Positions 22,580 to 31,922 of a stretch of 64,000 nucleotides of DNA are shown in pieces; position 1 is the stretch's first letter, and every line of letters begins with the position of its first letter. Made by a program: the position numbers and the translations under genes. Below the pieces are notes generated by a model. That model had not been told where the DNA came from, made no database searches, and saw only the letters and a program-made list of their open reading frames with translations. This DNA comes from Prionace glauca (lineage: Eukaryota; Chordata; Chondrichthyes; Carcharhiniformes; Carcharhinidae). The stretch is taken from contig CM075760.1 in NCBI GenBank assembly GCA_037974335.1, forward strand, positions 7,375,432 through 7,439,431, written 5' to 3'.

Positions 22580-23335
22580 AAAAGTGAAGGTAAGAGTTTT
22601 ATAAATGTTCTTAAATAATTTAATTGGTGCTCAAAATGTCAGTCAGTGGGGTTAAGTGCTGCACTTGTGAGATGTGGGAGATCTGTGATGCTTCCAGCGT
22701 CCCGGATGACTAAATCTACAGGAAATGCACCCACTTGCAGCTCCTTACGGCCAGCATGGATAGGTTGGAGCAACAGTTGGATGCACTTAGCAGAATGAAG
22801 ATGACGGAAAGTGTCATAGATAGGAGCTTTAGAAACTTGGCCACACCCAAGGTGCAGGCAGATAGATGGGTGACTGCTAGAAGGGGCAGGCAGTCAGCAT
22901 AGGAATCCCCTGTGGTCATCTCCTTCTCTAACAAGTACACTGTTTTGGATACTGTTGGAGGGTTATAGCCTATTGGGGAATAAATACAGCAAACAGAGCA
23001 CTGGCACCACGGCTGGCTTTGTTATTAAGCAGGGAGGTACAAAGAGCACTAGAGCAATAGTTATAAGGAGCTCTATAGTTAGGGGTGCAAATAGGTGCTT
23101 CTGTGGGCATGAAAGAGACTTCAGGATGTTGTGTTGCCTCCCTGGTGTCAGGGTCCAGGAAGTCTCTAAAAGGGTAGTAAGCATTCTGAAGTGAGAGAGT
23201 GAACAACCAGTGGCCATGGTACATATTGGTACACAGGTAGGAAGAGTGACGATGTCCTGCAACAGCAGTTAAGGGAGTTAGGTAGAAAGTTAAAAAGCAG
23301 GACCTCTTGGGTTGTAATCACAGGATTGCTCCCTG
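22580..23335 (+). mobile_element. CR1-type LINE ORF1 fragment
   Basis: The + strand reads a degenerate ORF1: a CCTCEMWEICDAS-like N-terminal segment near 22650, then a coiled-coil-like MDRLEQQLDALSRMKMTES. At 22955-23194 comes an SGNH-like block, AIVIRSSIVRGANRCFCG, followed by MLCCLPGVRVQEVSKRV. CR1 ORF1 proteins carry a related esterase-like domain whose SSIVRG and CCLPGA motifs align. In-frame stops break it. It ends where an antisense LINE begins. Confidence 0.75.
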
Positions 23336-24640
23336 TGCCACCTATCCACTGTCATCTCTTAAAGTAACTCTCCCCAATCTATCAAGGCCAACTCACGTCT
23401 CATAACCTCATAGTTTTCTTAAGATTGAGCACCCTCATCTCCGAATCAACTACCTCATTCTCCAGTTTGATTTTAAAAAATCTATCATGTTACAGTTGCT
23501 CATCCCGAAGGGGTCTGGTACAATTGGATTGGCAATGATTCCCTTCTCACTACACAGTACTGGCTTGCTGGCTTGCTCTCCAGTTGGTTCCTCCACATAT
23601 TGGTCAATTAAACCATCCTGTATACATTCCAGGAATTCTCTTCTACGGCATTGTGGCTAATTTGATTTGCTCAATCTATGTGCAAATTAAAATCATGATG
23701 TGGGTGTGCCGGCATTGGACTGGCGTAAACACAGTAAAAAGTCTGACAGCACCAGGTTTTAGTCCAACTGATTTATTTGATAATATTCTCACAAGCAAGT
23801 AAGCTTTCGAGGGGACTGCCTCTTCGTCAGGTGAATGGAGAGTTCTGGCCTCAGACAGAGCATATAAAGCACAGACAGTTGCTGATTAGAATGCGAATCC
23901 TTACACCTAACCTGCTGTTCAAGTCTTAAAGTGGCTGATAATGTGAGTGGAAGGAGCACTGATCACAGTTTAAAGAGATGTGTATTGTCTCCAGACAGTA
24001 CAGTAAGTGAGGTTTTGCAAACCCAGGCAAGTCACGAGGGTTACTGATAGTGTGACATGAACCCAAGATCCCTGTTGAGACCGTCCTCATGTGTGCGGAA
24101 CTTGGCTATCAGTCTCTGTTCAGCGACTCTGCGCTGTCGTGTGTCATGAAGGCCGCCTTGGAGAATGCTTACCCGAAGGTCAGAGGCTGAATGCCCGTGA
24201 CCGCTGAAGTGTTCGCCAACAGGAAGGGAACAGTCTTGCCTGGTGACTGTCGAGCGATGTTCATTCATCCGTTGTCGTAGCGTCTGCATGGTCAATCAGC
24301 AACTGTCTGTGCTTTATATGCTCTGTCTGAGGCCAGAACTCTCCATTCACCTGACGAAGAGGCAGTCGCCTAGAAAACTTGCTTGCTTGTGAGAATATTA
24401 TCAAATAAATCGGTTGGACTAAAACCTGGTATTGTCAGACTTTTTACCAAATTAAAATCATCCATGATCACCAATACTCCCTTATCACATGCATCTCTGA
24501 TTTTGTGTTTAATGCCATTCCCAACATCACCACTGCAGTTTGGAGGTCCATATATGACATCCGCTAATGTTTTTTGCCCTTTGGCGATGTGGGGGGGCAG
24601 TGTAGAATTCTTCAATGAGCCCCTTGATTTTAGTTTACTA
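23335..24640 (-). mobile_element. LINE endonuclease fragment, split by a Penelope-like element
   Basis: On the minus strand the frame near 24400-24600 gives GPPNCSGDVGNGIKHKI then VLVIMDDFNL, the VYRPPN...GDFN region of CR1-type endonucleases. The other half lies at 23340-23697. The Penelope-like element sits between, and CAAATTAAAATCAT occurs on both sides of it, as expected for its target-site duplication. Confidence 0.7.
23698..24449 (-). mobile_element. Penelope-like element with inverted ends and GIY-YIG remnant
   Basis: The left end (23698-23890) and right end (24290-24449) are inverted copies of each other over about 160-190 bp, including ACTCTCCATTCACCTGACGA on the right. The minus strand encodes (24041-24295) LRQRMNEHRSTV, then LPVGEHFSGHGHSASDLRVS and RVAEQRLIAKFRTH. 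This is the C-terminal part of the GIY-YIG endonuclease found in Penelope-like retroelements. The RT is missing. The 14-bp direct repeat CAAATTAAAATCAT flanks the element. It is a non-autonomous, internally deleted copy. Confidence 0.85.
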
Positions 24641-24869
24641 CAATGTGTAGACTAGATTGAGATGCCTTCGATGTAGTGAGAATTCACAATGTGCCAGTCT
24701 CACAACTTTGCTCCAAGTGGGCTGATACTCTTTGAGCCTGGGAGAGCACATTTCCACTGAAATGATCCACAAAAGCTGATGAAGGACATTTATTTAATCC
24801 TGGACAGTAAATAGTGTTTTTTCTACCACTCCAGATAGGTCTAAAATAAATACATTTGTCTGTATTCCA

Positions 24870-25115
24870 TTGAGTCTACAGCACAGGGCCAGGCCAGTCG
24901 ACTCAGTCAGTCTGTGTCAGTGTTTATGTTCCACATGAGCCTCCACCCACCCCTCTTCATCTCCCCCCACCAGCATATCCTTCTATTCCTTTCTCCCTCA
25001 TGTATGTATCTAGCTTCCCCTTCAGTGTATTCATGCTGTTCACCTCAGTCACTCGCTGTAGTGATGAGTCTGTCATTCTCACCACTCGCTGGATAAAGAA
25101 CTTTCTCCTGTTAGA
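24870..25115 (-). mobile_element. LINE 3' fragment
   Basis: Antisense words CCTTCTATTCCTTTCTCCCT and CTCGCTGGATAAAGAACTTTCTCC are the reverse of the FFTxRV-type post-RT segment of CR1-type LINEs. Short and truncated at both ends. Confidence 0.55.
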
Positions 25116-25117
25116 GC

Positions 25118-25415
25118 TTATTTATTAGTCACAAGTAGGCTTACGTTAACACTGCAGTGAAGTTGTTATGAAAACCCCCTTGTCCTCCCACTCTGGCTGC
25201 TGGTTGGGTACACTGAGGGTGAAATTAGCATGGCTAATGCACCTAACCAGCACATCTTTTTGGACTGTGGGAGGAAACTGGAGCACCTGGAGGAAACCCA
25301 CGCAGACACGGGAAGAACATGCAAACTCCACACAACAGAGACCCAAGCCAGGAATCGAACCCGGGTCCCTGTGCTATGAGGCAGCAGTGCTAACCCACTG
25401 TGCTGCCCTCGAAAT
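25118..25415 (-). mobile_element. tRNA-headed SINE, second tail type
   Basis: On the minus strand: head GGGCAGCACAGTGGGTTAGC, B-box-like GGTTCGATTCC, body with CTCCAGGTGCTCCAGTTTCC, and a tail different from the 12.5-kb copy (antisense of AACACTGCAGTGAAGTTG). The same tail type occurs at 35.7, 52.9 and 54.0 kb. Confidence 0.8.
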
Positions 25416-25486
25416 CACATCTGGATTATTGAACCCCTTCGTAATTGTAAGGTCAGGGGGGTGGGAACTCCAGCACACGGACAAAG

Positions 25487-25830
25487 AACATAGAACATTA
25501 TAGCGCAGTACAGGCACTTCGGCCCTCAATGGTTCCACTGGTTGGCGCAACAATCTAATGACCCTCTAGCCTAAACTATTTCAATGTTATCCATATGCCT
25601 ATCCACTGACCATTTGAACGCCCTTAAAGTTGGCGAGTCCACAACTGCTGCAGGCATGACCTTACTACCCTCTGAGTAAAGAACCTACCTCTGATATCCG
25701 TCCTGTAGTAACCAGCCATTTATTTAAAGCTATGACCCCTTGTGTTAGCCATCACCATCCGAGGTAAAAGGCTCACACTATCCACCGTATCCAATCCATT
25801 GATCATCTTGTATGCCTCATGGGACATGGG
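25487..25830 (-). mobile_element. CR1-type LINE 3' fragment
   Basis: It begins with AACATAGAACATTATAGCGC, the reverse of the TTCTATG-tailed 3' end of the LINE at 28.05-29.64 kb, and continues through the antisense of its post-RT region. Minus-strand residues include YKMINGLDTVDSVSLLPR. Confidence 0.75.
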
Positions 25831-26070
25831 TGCCCTGCCCCCACCCATTGCCCCCGTGCCAGGAGCCCCACTCCCACCCATTGCTCCCTCCCCTTCTGGG
25901 AGCCCCACCCCCACCCATAGTTCCCCTCGCCTCCCAGAAGCCCTGCCCCCACCCACTGTTCCCCTTCCCCTTCCCCTCCCCCTCTGGGGCCCCGCCCCCA
26001 CCCATTGTTCCCCTCCCCATCCCGGGACCCCCTCCCCCACCCATTATTCCCCTTCCCCTCCTCGAGCCAA
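25830..26070. repeat. C-rich imperfect minisatellite, about 40-bp units
   Basis: CCCACCCATTG/CCCACCCATAG words recur about every 35-45 bp, separated by CCCCTCCCC and CCAGGAGCCCC variants. Glycine- or proline-rich frames across it on both strands are artefacts of composition. Confidence 0.7.
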
Positions 26071-26079
26071 GGTTTCTGC

Positions 26080-26310
26080 TCATGCGGCTGGTGGCTCCGC
26101 CCAGAGTGAGAAGCCGCTCGGTGATCTCCCCCCTCCCCCCCAGCCCAGGACTGTACATGTCCAAAGGAAGAAGGGAATCTGCACATGTGCGGGGCTGTGC
26201 CCAACCTCTGTGACCAGCAAGCTTAGATGTGGACCAATAGGAGAGTTGGAGGACTGGAAAATCTCTGGTCCTCCAGCGAATCGAACTGCAGGCTTTGGGT
26301 GAATGAAGAT
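26080..26310. promoter_or_regulatory. Decayed copy of the promoter-like block
   Basis: CGATTCG-type and CCAAT sites occur here (GACCAAT at about 26232). An inverted pair GGAGGAC (26248-26254) and GTCCTCC (26268-26274) matches the pair at 21587-21593 and 21610-21616 in the first block, in the same order and on the same strand, with similar neighbours. GCTCCGCCC near 26093 is a GC-box-like word. It looks like an older duplicate of the 21.5-kb block. Confidence 0.45.
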
Positions 26311-26464
26311 TGATCCTCAGAAAACCTAGAACTTCCTCATCTCTCTCACATCTCTGAGTAAAGCACTCCCCCATTTCCATTTCTTATTAATTTCTAGCTC
26401 TGTAATATATTACTGCAGCTACATTATATATTTCCAGTCATAAACTCATTGCAGCACAGAAGAA

Positions 26465-27060
26465 GCTAATTGGGTAACCTTGAGGACAGTCTGAGGGGGA
26501 CACTGGGTCTGTGGGACTGACAGTGAACACCTTGAGGAGAGTGTGAGGGGGACACTGGGACTGTGGGACTGACAGTGAGCACCATGAGGTGAGTCTGAGG
26601 GGGACACTGGGTCTGTGGGACTGACAGTGAGCACATTGAGGAGAGTCTGAGGGGGACACTGGGACTGTGGGACTGACAGTGAGCACCTTGAGGTGGGTCT
26701 GAGGGGGACACTGGGACTGTGGGACTGACAGTGAGCACCTTGAGGTGAGTCTGATGGAGACACTGGGACTGTGGGACTGACAGTGAGCACCTTGAGGTGG
26801 GTCTGAGGGGGACACTGGGACTGTGGGACTGACAGTGAGCACATTGAGGAGAGTGTGAGGGGGACACTGGGACTGTGGGACTGACAGTGAGCACCTTGAG
26901 GTGAGTCTGAGGGGGACACTGGGACTGTGGGACTGACAGTGAGCACCATGAGGTGAGTCTGAGGGTGGCACTGGGACTGTGGGACTGACAGTGAGCACCT
27001 TGAGGTGAGTCTGAGGGGGACACTGAGACTGTGGGACTGATAGTGAGCACCTTGAGGAGA
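26465..27060 (+). repeat. 52-bp minisatellite, about eleven units
   Basis: The unit carries GAGGGGGACACTGGGACTGT and GGGACTGACAGTGAGCACC, with an alternating GGTGAGTCTG/GGAGAGTGTG segment. Because 52 is not a multiple of three, all three minus-strand frames give long Ser/Pro/Cys/Gln-rich ORFs; these are repeat artefacts. Units are very similar, so the array is young or homogenised. Confidence 0.92.
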
Positions 27061-27840
27061 GTGTGAGAGGGGGTCACTGGCACATTGGGACAGTAAAACA
27101 GTACCTTGTGAGAGGGGGTCACTGGGACACCGAGAGAGGCAAGCAACGCCTTGAGGAGAGTGTGAGAGGGGCGATCACTGGGACACCAGGGCAGAGAGTT
27201 TGCACCTTGAGGAGATTATGAGGGGAGGGCACTAGGATACTATGACAGTCAGCTCCTTGAGGAGAGTGTTCGAGAGGGTTACTGTGACACCAGGGCAGAG
27301 AGTTAGTACCTTGAGGAAAGTGTGAGAGGGAGACACTGAGACAGACAGTCACACCACCCCTCCCCCCCCCCCCCCCCGAAGTGTGTGGGGGTCACTGTGA
27401 CAGTGGCATAGACAGTTAGCACCTTGAGGAAAGTGTGAGAGGGGGACACTGAGACAGACAGTCAGACCCTCCCCCCCCCCATAGGATCATGTGGGGGTCA
27501 CTGTGACAGTGGCATAGACAGTCAGCACCTTGAGGAAAGTGTGGGAGGTGTAAACTGGGGCAGACAGTCAGCACCTTGAGCAGAGTGGGAGAAGGGACAC
27601 TGGGACAGACACTCAGCACCTGGAGGAGAGTGTGAGAGGGGGAAACTGGGACAGACACTCAGCACCTGGAGGAGAGTGTGAGAGGGGGAAACTGGGACAG
27701 ATATTCAGCACCTGGAGGAGAGTGTGAGAGGGGGAAACTGGGACAGATACTCAGCACCTTGAGGAGAGTGTGAGAGGGGGAAACTGGGACACTGGGACAG
27801 ACGCTCAGCACCTTGAGGAGAGTGTGAGAGGGGCACAAAG
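27060..27840 (+). repeat. Diverged extension of the 52-bp minisatellite
   Basis: Units with ACCTTGAGGAGAGTGTGAGA and GGGGGAAACTGGGACAGA continue with variable length, plus a C-run near 27358-27377 and another near 27470. The last five units (27600-27840) are nearly identical, at about 52 bp. Confidence 0.85.
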
Positions 27841-27889
27841 AGGATTCAAGCCACAGGTGGATTTATGCAGCACTGGAACTGGGACCGTT

Positions 27890-28003
27890 TGTTTATGTCC
27901 TGTGGTGCTGAGGATTCTCTTCAATATCGACTCAGTTGTCAGGGAACACAACTCTTTCTGCCAGACCATTGGATGATGGGTAATGTGGGCACTGTCCTAA
28001 CGC
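27890..28003 (-). mobile_element. Ty3/Gypsy fossil, arm A, split-off piece
   Basis: This piece corresponds to 40262-40380 of arm B (both have CTTTCTGCCAGACC on one strand and a matching flank) and belongs to the integrase part. A CR1 insertion separates it from the rest at 30.17 kb. Fossil; not intact. Confidence 0.6.
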
Positions 28004-28050
28004 ATAAGAACATAAGAAATGGGAGCAGCAGTAGGCCTCCGAGCCTGCCC
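28004..28050 (-). mobile_element. CR1 fragment, 3' tail half
   Basis: CATAAGAACATAAGAAAT is the reversed octamer tail of CR1, followed by AGGCCTCCGAGCCTGCC. The element resumes at 29639 with CCCTGCCATTCGACAAG after a LINE insertion. It sits inside the Gypsy fossil of arm A. Confidence 0.8.
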
Positions 28051-29638
28051 TATAATTTGGGAATTATAGACCGGTGAGTCTTACTTCTGTGGTGGGTAAG
28101 GTTTTGGAAAGGATTATTAGAGACAGGATTTATAGTTATTTGGAAAGTAATGAGTTGATTAGAGACAGTCAGCATGGTTTTGTAGCGGGTAGGTCATGCC
28201 TTACTAACCTTATCGAGTTCTTTGAGAAAGTGACCAAAGAGGTGGATAGGGGTAAGGCAGTTGATGTGGTGTATATGGATTTTAGCAAGGTGTTTGATAA
28301 GGTTTACCATGGTAGGCTTCTGCAGAAAATGCAGATGTATGGGATTGGGGGTGATCTAGGTAATTGGATCAGGAATTGGCTAGCAGATAGGAGACAGAGA
28401 GTGGTGGTTGATGGGAAATATTCGTCATGGAGTTCGGTTACAAGTGGTGTGCCTCAGGGATCTGTTTTGGGGCCACTGCTGTTTGTAATTTTTATTAAAT
28501 TACAAACAGTCCAAAGATGTGCGGGTTAGGTTCATTGGCTATGCTAAAATTGCCCCTTAGTGTCCTGGGATGTGTAGGTTAGAGGGATTAGCAGGTAAAA
28601 TGTGTAGGGATGTGGGGATAGGGTCTGGGTGGGATTGTGTTCGGTGCAGACTCGATGGGCCGAAGGGCCTGTTTCTGCACTGTAGGGTTCTATGGTTAAT
28701 GATCTGGATGAGGGTATAGTTGGGTGGATTAGTAAGTTTGCTGATGACACCAAAGTCGGAGGTGTGGTAGATTGTGAGGAAGGGTGTCATAGTTTGCAGG
28801 ATGACTTAGAAAGGTTGCAGAGCTGGGCTGAGAGGTGGCGGATGGAGTTTAATGTGGAGAAGTGTGAGGTAATTCATTTCGGTAGGAATAACAGATGTGT
28901 TGAGTATAGTGCTAACGGGAGGACTTTGAATAGTGTGGAGGAGCAGAGGGATCTAGGTGTATGTGTACATAGATCCCTGAAAGTTGGGAATCAAGTAGAT
29001 AAGGTTGTTAAGAAGGCATACGGAGTTTTGGCGTTTATTGGTAGGGGGATTGAATTTAGGAGTTGCAGCGTCATGATGCAACTGTACACATCTCTGGTGC
29101 GGCCGCACTTGGAGTTTTGTGTGCAGTTCTGGTCCCCACATTACAGGAAGGATGTAGAGGCTTTGGAGAGGGTGCAGAGGAGGTTTACCAGGATGTTGCC
29201 TGGTATGGAGGGGAGATCCTATGAGGAGAGATTGAGAGATTTGGGGTTGTTTTCGCTGGAAAGAAGGCGGCTAAGAGGGGATCTCATTGAAACATATAAG
29301 ATGATTAGAGGTTTAGACAGGGTAGATAGTGATAGCCTTTTTCCTCGGATGGAGAAAGCTAGCACGAGGGGGCACGATTTTAAATTAAGGGGGGGTAGTT
29401 ATAGGACAGATGTCAGGGGTAGGTTCTTTACCCAGAGGGTGGTGAGGGACTGGAATGCCCTGCCAGCTGCAGTTGTAAATGCACCTAGTTTGGGGGCGTT
29501 TAAAAGATCTGTGGATAGGTTTATGGATGAAAAGGGATTGGTTTAGGCTAGTGGGTCATTGTTTTGTAACTGGTCGGCGCAACATCGTGGGCCGAAGGGC
29601 CTGTTCTGCGCTGTAATGTTCTATGTTCTATGTTCTAT
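28051..29638 (+). mobile_element. CR1-type LINE, 5' truncated, split by a SINE fragment
   Basis: The frame starts within the RT (VSLTSVVGKVLERIIRDRI, 28074) and gives VVYMDFSKVFDKVYHGRLL and GVPQGSVLGPLLFVIFI. After the SINE at 28498-28695 it resumes with NDLDEG, FADDTK near 28740 and the full post-RT domain through SYEERLRDLGLFSLERRR and FFTQRVVRDWNALPAAVV to a stop at 29546. The tail is a run of TTCTATG (29610-29638). Only the SINE breaks the visible frame, so the insertion is fairly recent. CCTGCC-like words flank it. It inserted into the minus-strand CR1. Confidence 0.9.
28498..28695 (+). mobile_element. 5'-truncated SINE inside the LINE
   Basis: It holds the SINE body from CAGTCCAAAGATGTGCGGGT and its tail GATGGGCCGAAGGGCCTGTT, matching the 12.5-kb SINE, but has no tRNA head. 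The junction has a 12-bp inverted repeat (28479-28490 against 28498-28509). The LINE reads TTTTTATTAA before and TTAATGATCTGG after, so TTAA is a likely target-site duplication. Confidence 0.85.
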
Positions 29639-30172
29639 GCCCTGCCATTCGACAAGATCATGGCTGATCTGAAGTGGATCAATTCCACTTTCCCGCTTTC
29701 TCCCCATAACCCTTAATTCCCTTGTCTATCAGAAATCTATCTACCCATGACTTAAATGTATTCAGCGAGGTAGCCTCCACCACTTCAATGGGCAGAGAAT
29801 TCCAGAGATTCACCACACTTTGAGTGAAGAAGTTCCTCCTCAACTCCGATCTAAACTGTCCTCCCCCCATTATTTTGAGGCTGTGCCCTCTAGTCCTGCT
29901 GTCCTTTCTAAGCGGGAAGAAACTCTCTACCTCTACCCTATCCATCCCCTTCATTATCTTATAAGATCCCCCCTCAGCCTTCGAAACTCCAATGAGTACA
30001 GATACAGTCTATTAAATCTCTCCTCATAGGTTAACCCCCTCATCTCTGGTATCAGCCCAGTGAACCTTCTCTGCACTCCCTCCAAGGCCAATATATCCTT
30101 CCACAAGTACGCCGATCAAAACTGCACACGGTATTCCTGTTGCGGCCTCACCAGTACCCTCTACATCAACGC
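29639..30172 (-). mobile_element. CR1 fragment, second half
   Basis: Minus-strand frame: YKMMKGMDRVEVESFFPLRK-like start, RRNFFTQSVVNLWNSLPIEV and a WVDRFLIDKGIKGYGEKAG end. It is the post-RT region of the CR1 whose 3' tail is at 28004-28050. It ends at about 30172, where the Gypsy fossil resumes. Confidence 0.85.
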
Positions 30173-30905
30173 ATCAAATATTGCTCAACTTCATGCAATG
30201 CACAAATTCCTGACTGATGGAGGGTGGTCCATTTTTAGAATTCAACACCTGCAGAATGCCTGGTGTCAAGAAAGAGGTGTGAAGTTTCTCCACTCTTCTC
30301 CTTGTATTTGATTAACTCATCCTGTGTATGGCCATCCATTTTGAATGAGCATCTACCAATATCAGGAACACAGACCCCATGAACGGTCCGGCACTGTCCA
30401 TGTGCAGTCATGTCTACGGCCAACCCAAGTGTAAAGAATAGTGACTGGTGACTGTTCTGCCCTGTTGATGTTGCCAACACTGACACACAATCGAATATCT
30501 GTATCCATACCTGGCCACCAGACGTGGCAATTTGGAGGATCGTCAGTTTGCCACTCCTGGGTGGCCATGGTAAAGTTCGGCCGGGTTGGGATGGTGTTTC
30601 AGGATGACACTCTTGAACCCCATAGGAGTATGCCATCTTCCACAGTCAGCTGTTCTCTGCCACTCCAATATGGGTGCAATTCTGCTGTAACAGCCTTTTG
30701 GTTACCCCCATCAGCTCTTACTTCTCTTCAGTTTATTCAGGACTGGGTAAGTTTGCCTCCACAGCCAAATATTATTGGCTGCCGCTGGGAGAATTTTGAA
30801 AAAGTTCATGATTACTGTCTCTTCCATTGGGGATGCGACCAGTTATCTGTTAATTGTAACCAGCTCAAGATATCTGCCTTCGCGACTCGGCCTCCTAGTC
30901 ACCTG
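30173..30905 (-). mobile_element. Ty3/Gypsy-type fossil, arm A (RNase H end to integrase)
   Basis: A fossil of the Ty3/Gypsy LTR-retrotransposon family. Integrase-type residues such as HVWWPGMD are readable on the minus strand. The same piece lies inverted in arm B at 39550-41030, so it predates the duplication. It is broken several times and lacks LTRs, gag and most of pol. Very old. Confidence 0.75.
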
Positions 30906-31130
30906 TGTTCAGAGGACAATTAAGTGTCAACCACATTGTTGCGGCCCTGGAGTCACGGTTAGGCCTGACCATGTAAGGACAACAGATTTCCTTTCCTGGG
31001 ACATTGGTGAACCAGTTAGGGCTTTCCGACAATCAACAATGTTTTTATGGTCACCAGCGGATTCTAAACTCCAGACCTATTTATTCAAATTCCACCATCT
31101 GCTGTGACGAGATTGGAATCCGGGTGCCCA
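30905..31130 (-). mobile_element. SINE-like dispersed repeat, arm A copy
   Basis: On the minus strand it reads AAAAACATTGTTGATTGTCG, then CCAATGTCCCAGGAAAGG and CAACAATGTGGTTGACAC. The last two words match arm B at 39180-39545. Related pieces occur at 41.4, 44.5, 52.7 and 63.7 kb. Confidence 0.65.
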
Positions 31131-31349
31131 ATACATTAGCTGAGTTTCTGTATTAATAGTCGAGTGATAAAACCACCTGTCCACATCCTGAGTGTACACA
31201 TCCTGAATTCTGCTAACCAAGACACTCCATATTATATACGTCTGCAGAGCTCCTGGAGTGGACAGCATTAACTGCCTCAATCAGGGAGCTCATATTCCAA
31301 TAATTCCACTTGATGGTTATCTGTAAAGTCTTTAAATATGTCTCTCTGC

Positions 31350-31760
31350 CACTTTCTGCCACTCTCTCTCTCTCTCTTGCTCTCTCGCTCTCTCACACTC
31401 ACTCTGTCTTTTGCTCTTGTTGTTTCCATTTTACTCATTCAGTCTCACTCTTTCCCATTCACTCCCGCTCTCTGTCTCTATATCTGTTTCTCTCTGTTTC
31501 TGGTTATTTCCCTTTGCCTCACTTTTTGTCTCCCATTTTCCCTTCCTTTCCCTCTTTTATTTCCAGCTCCAGTTTGCCTTCTTCTGTCTCCCTTTCTCCT
31601 TCCCTGTATATCACCTTCGCCATTTTCTCCACTCTCTATCCCTGTCTCTCTCGCTCTGTGAGAGTCTCTCTGTCTCTGTTCTTTCTCTCTCTCTGTCCGT
31701 TTCTTTCTCTGTACCTGTTAGAAACTCTTTCAAACTCTGTTGTTCTCCATGTTTTTGTGT
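31350..31760. repeat. CT-rich tract, arm A
   Basis: CTCTCTCTCTCT and TCTCTCTGTTTC-like sequence. Its counterpart in arm B is the GA-rich tract at 38.12-38.87 kb, which is about twice as long, so the tracts have changed length since duplication. Confidence 0.8.
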
Positions 31761-31922
31761 TTTTCCCTCTCTAAGCCAATGTCTCACTATCACTCTCACT
31801 GTTGCTAACACTGCCCACTCTGTCTCTACCTGTAACTGTTTCTGCTTTGTGATGGTGTTTTGTTGTTTACAACATGAATGCCCAAAAGAAAGAGTCAAGG
31901 GACTTATGGTTGCAGTTTCCTG

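Noticed and set aside
23698-24449. A DNA transposon or MITE with terminal inverted repeats
   Set aside because: Target duplications differ in length (12 and 14 bp) and the coding remnant is a Penelope-type GIY-YIG endonuclease.
25720-26380. Gly- or Pro-rich ORFs of 106-187 residues on both strands
   Set aside because: They are compositional artefacts of a C-rich minisatellite next to a promoter-like block.
26438-27146. Three overlapping minus-strand ORFs of 167-226 residues rich in SVPQSQCPP
   Set aside because: They arise from the 52-bp minisatellite read in three frames; there is no codon structure or domain.
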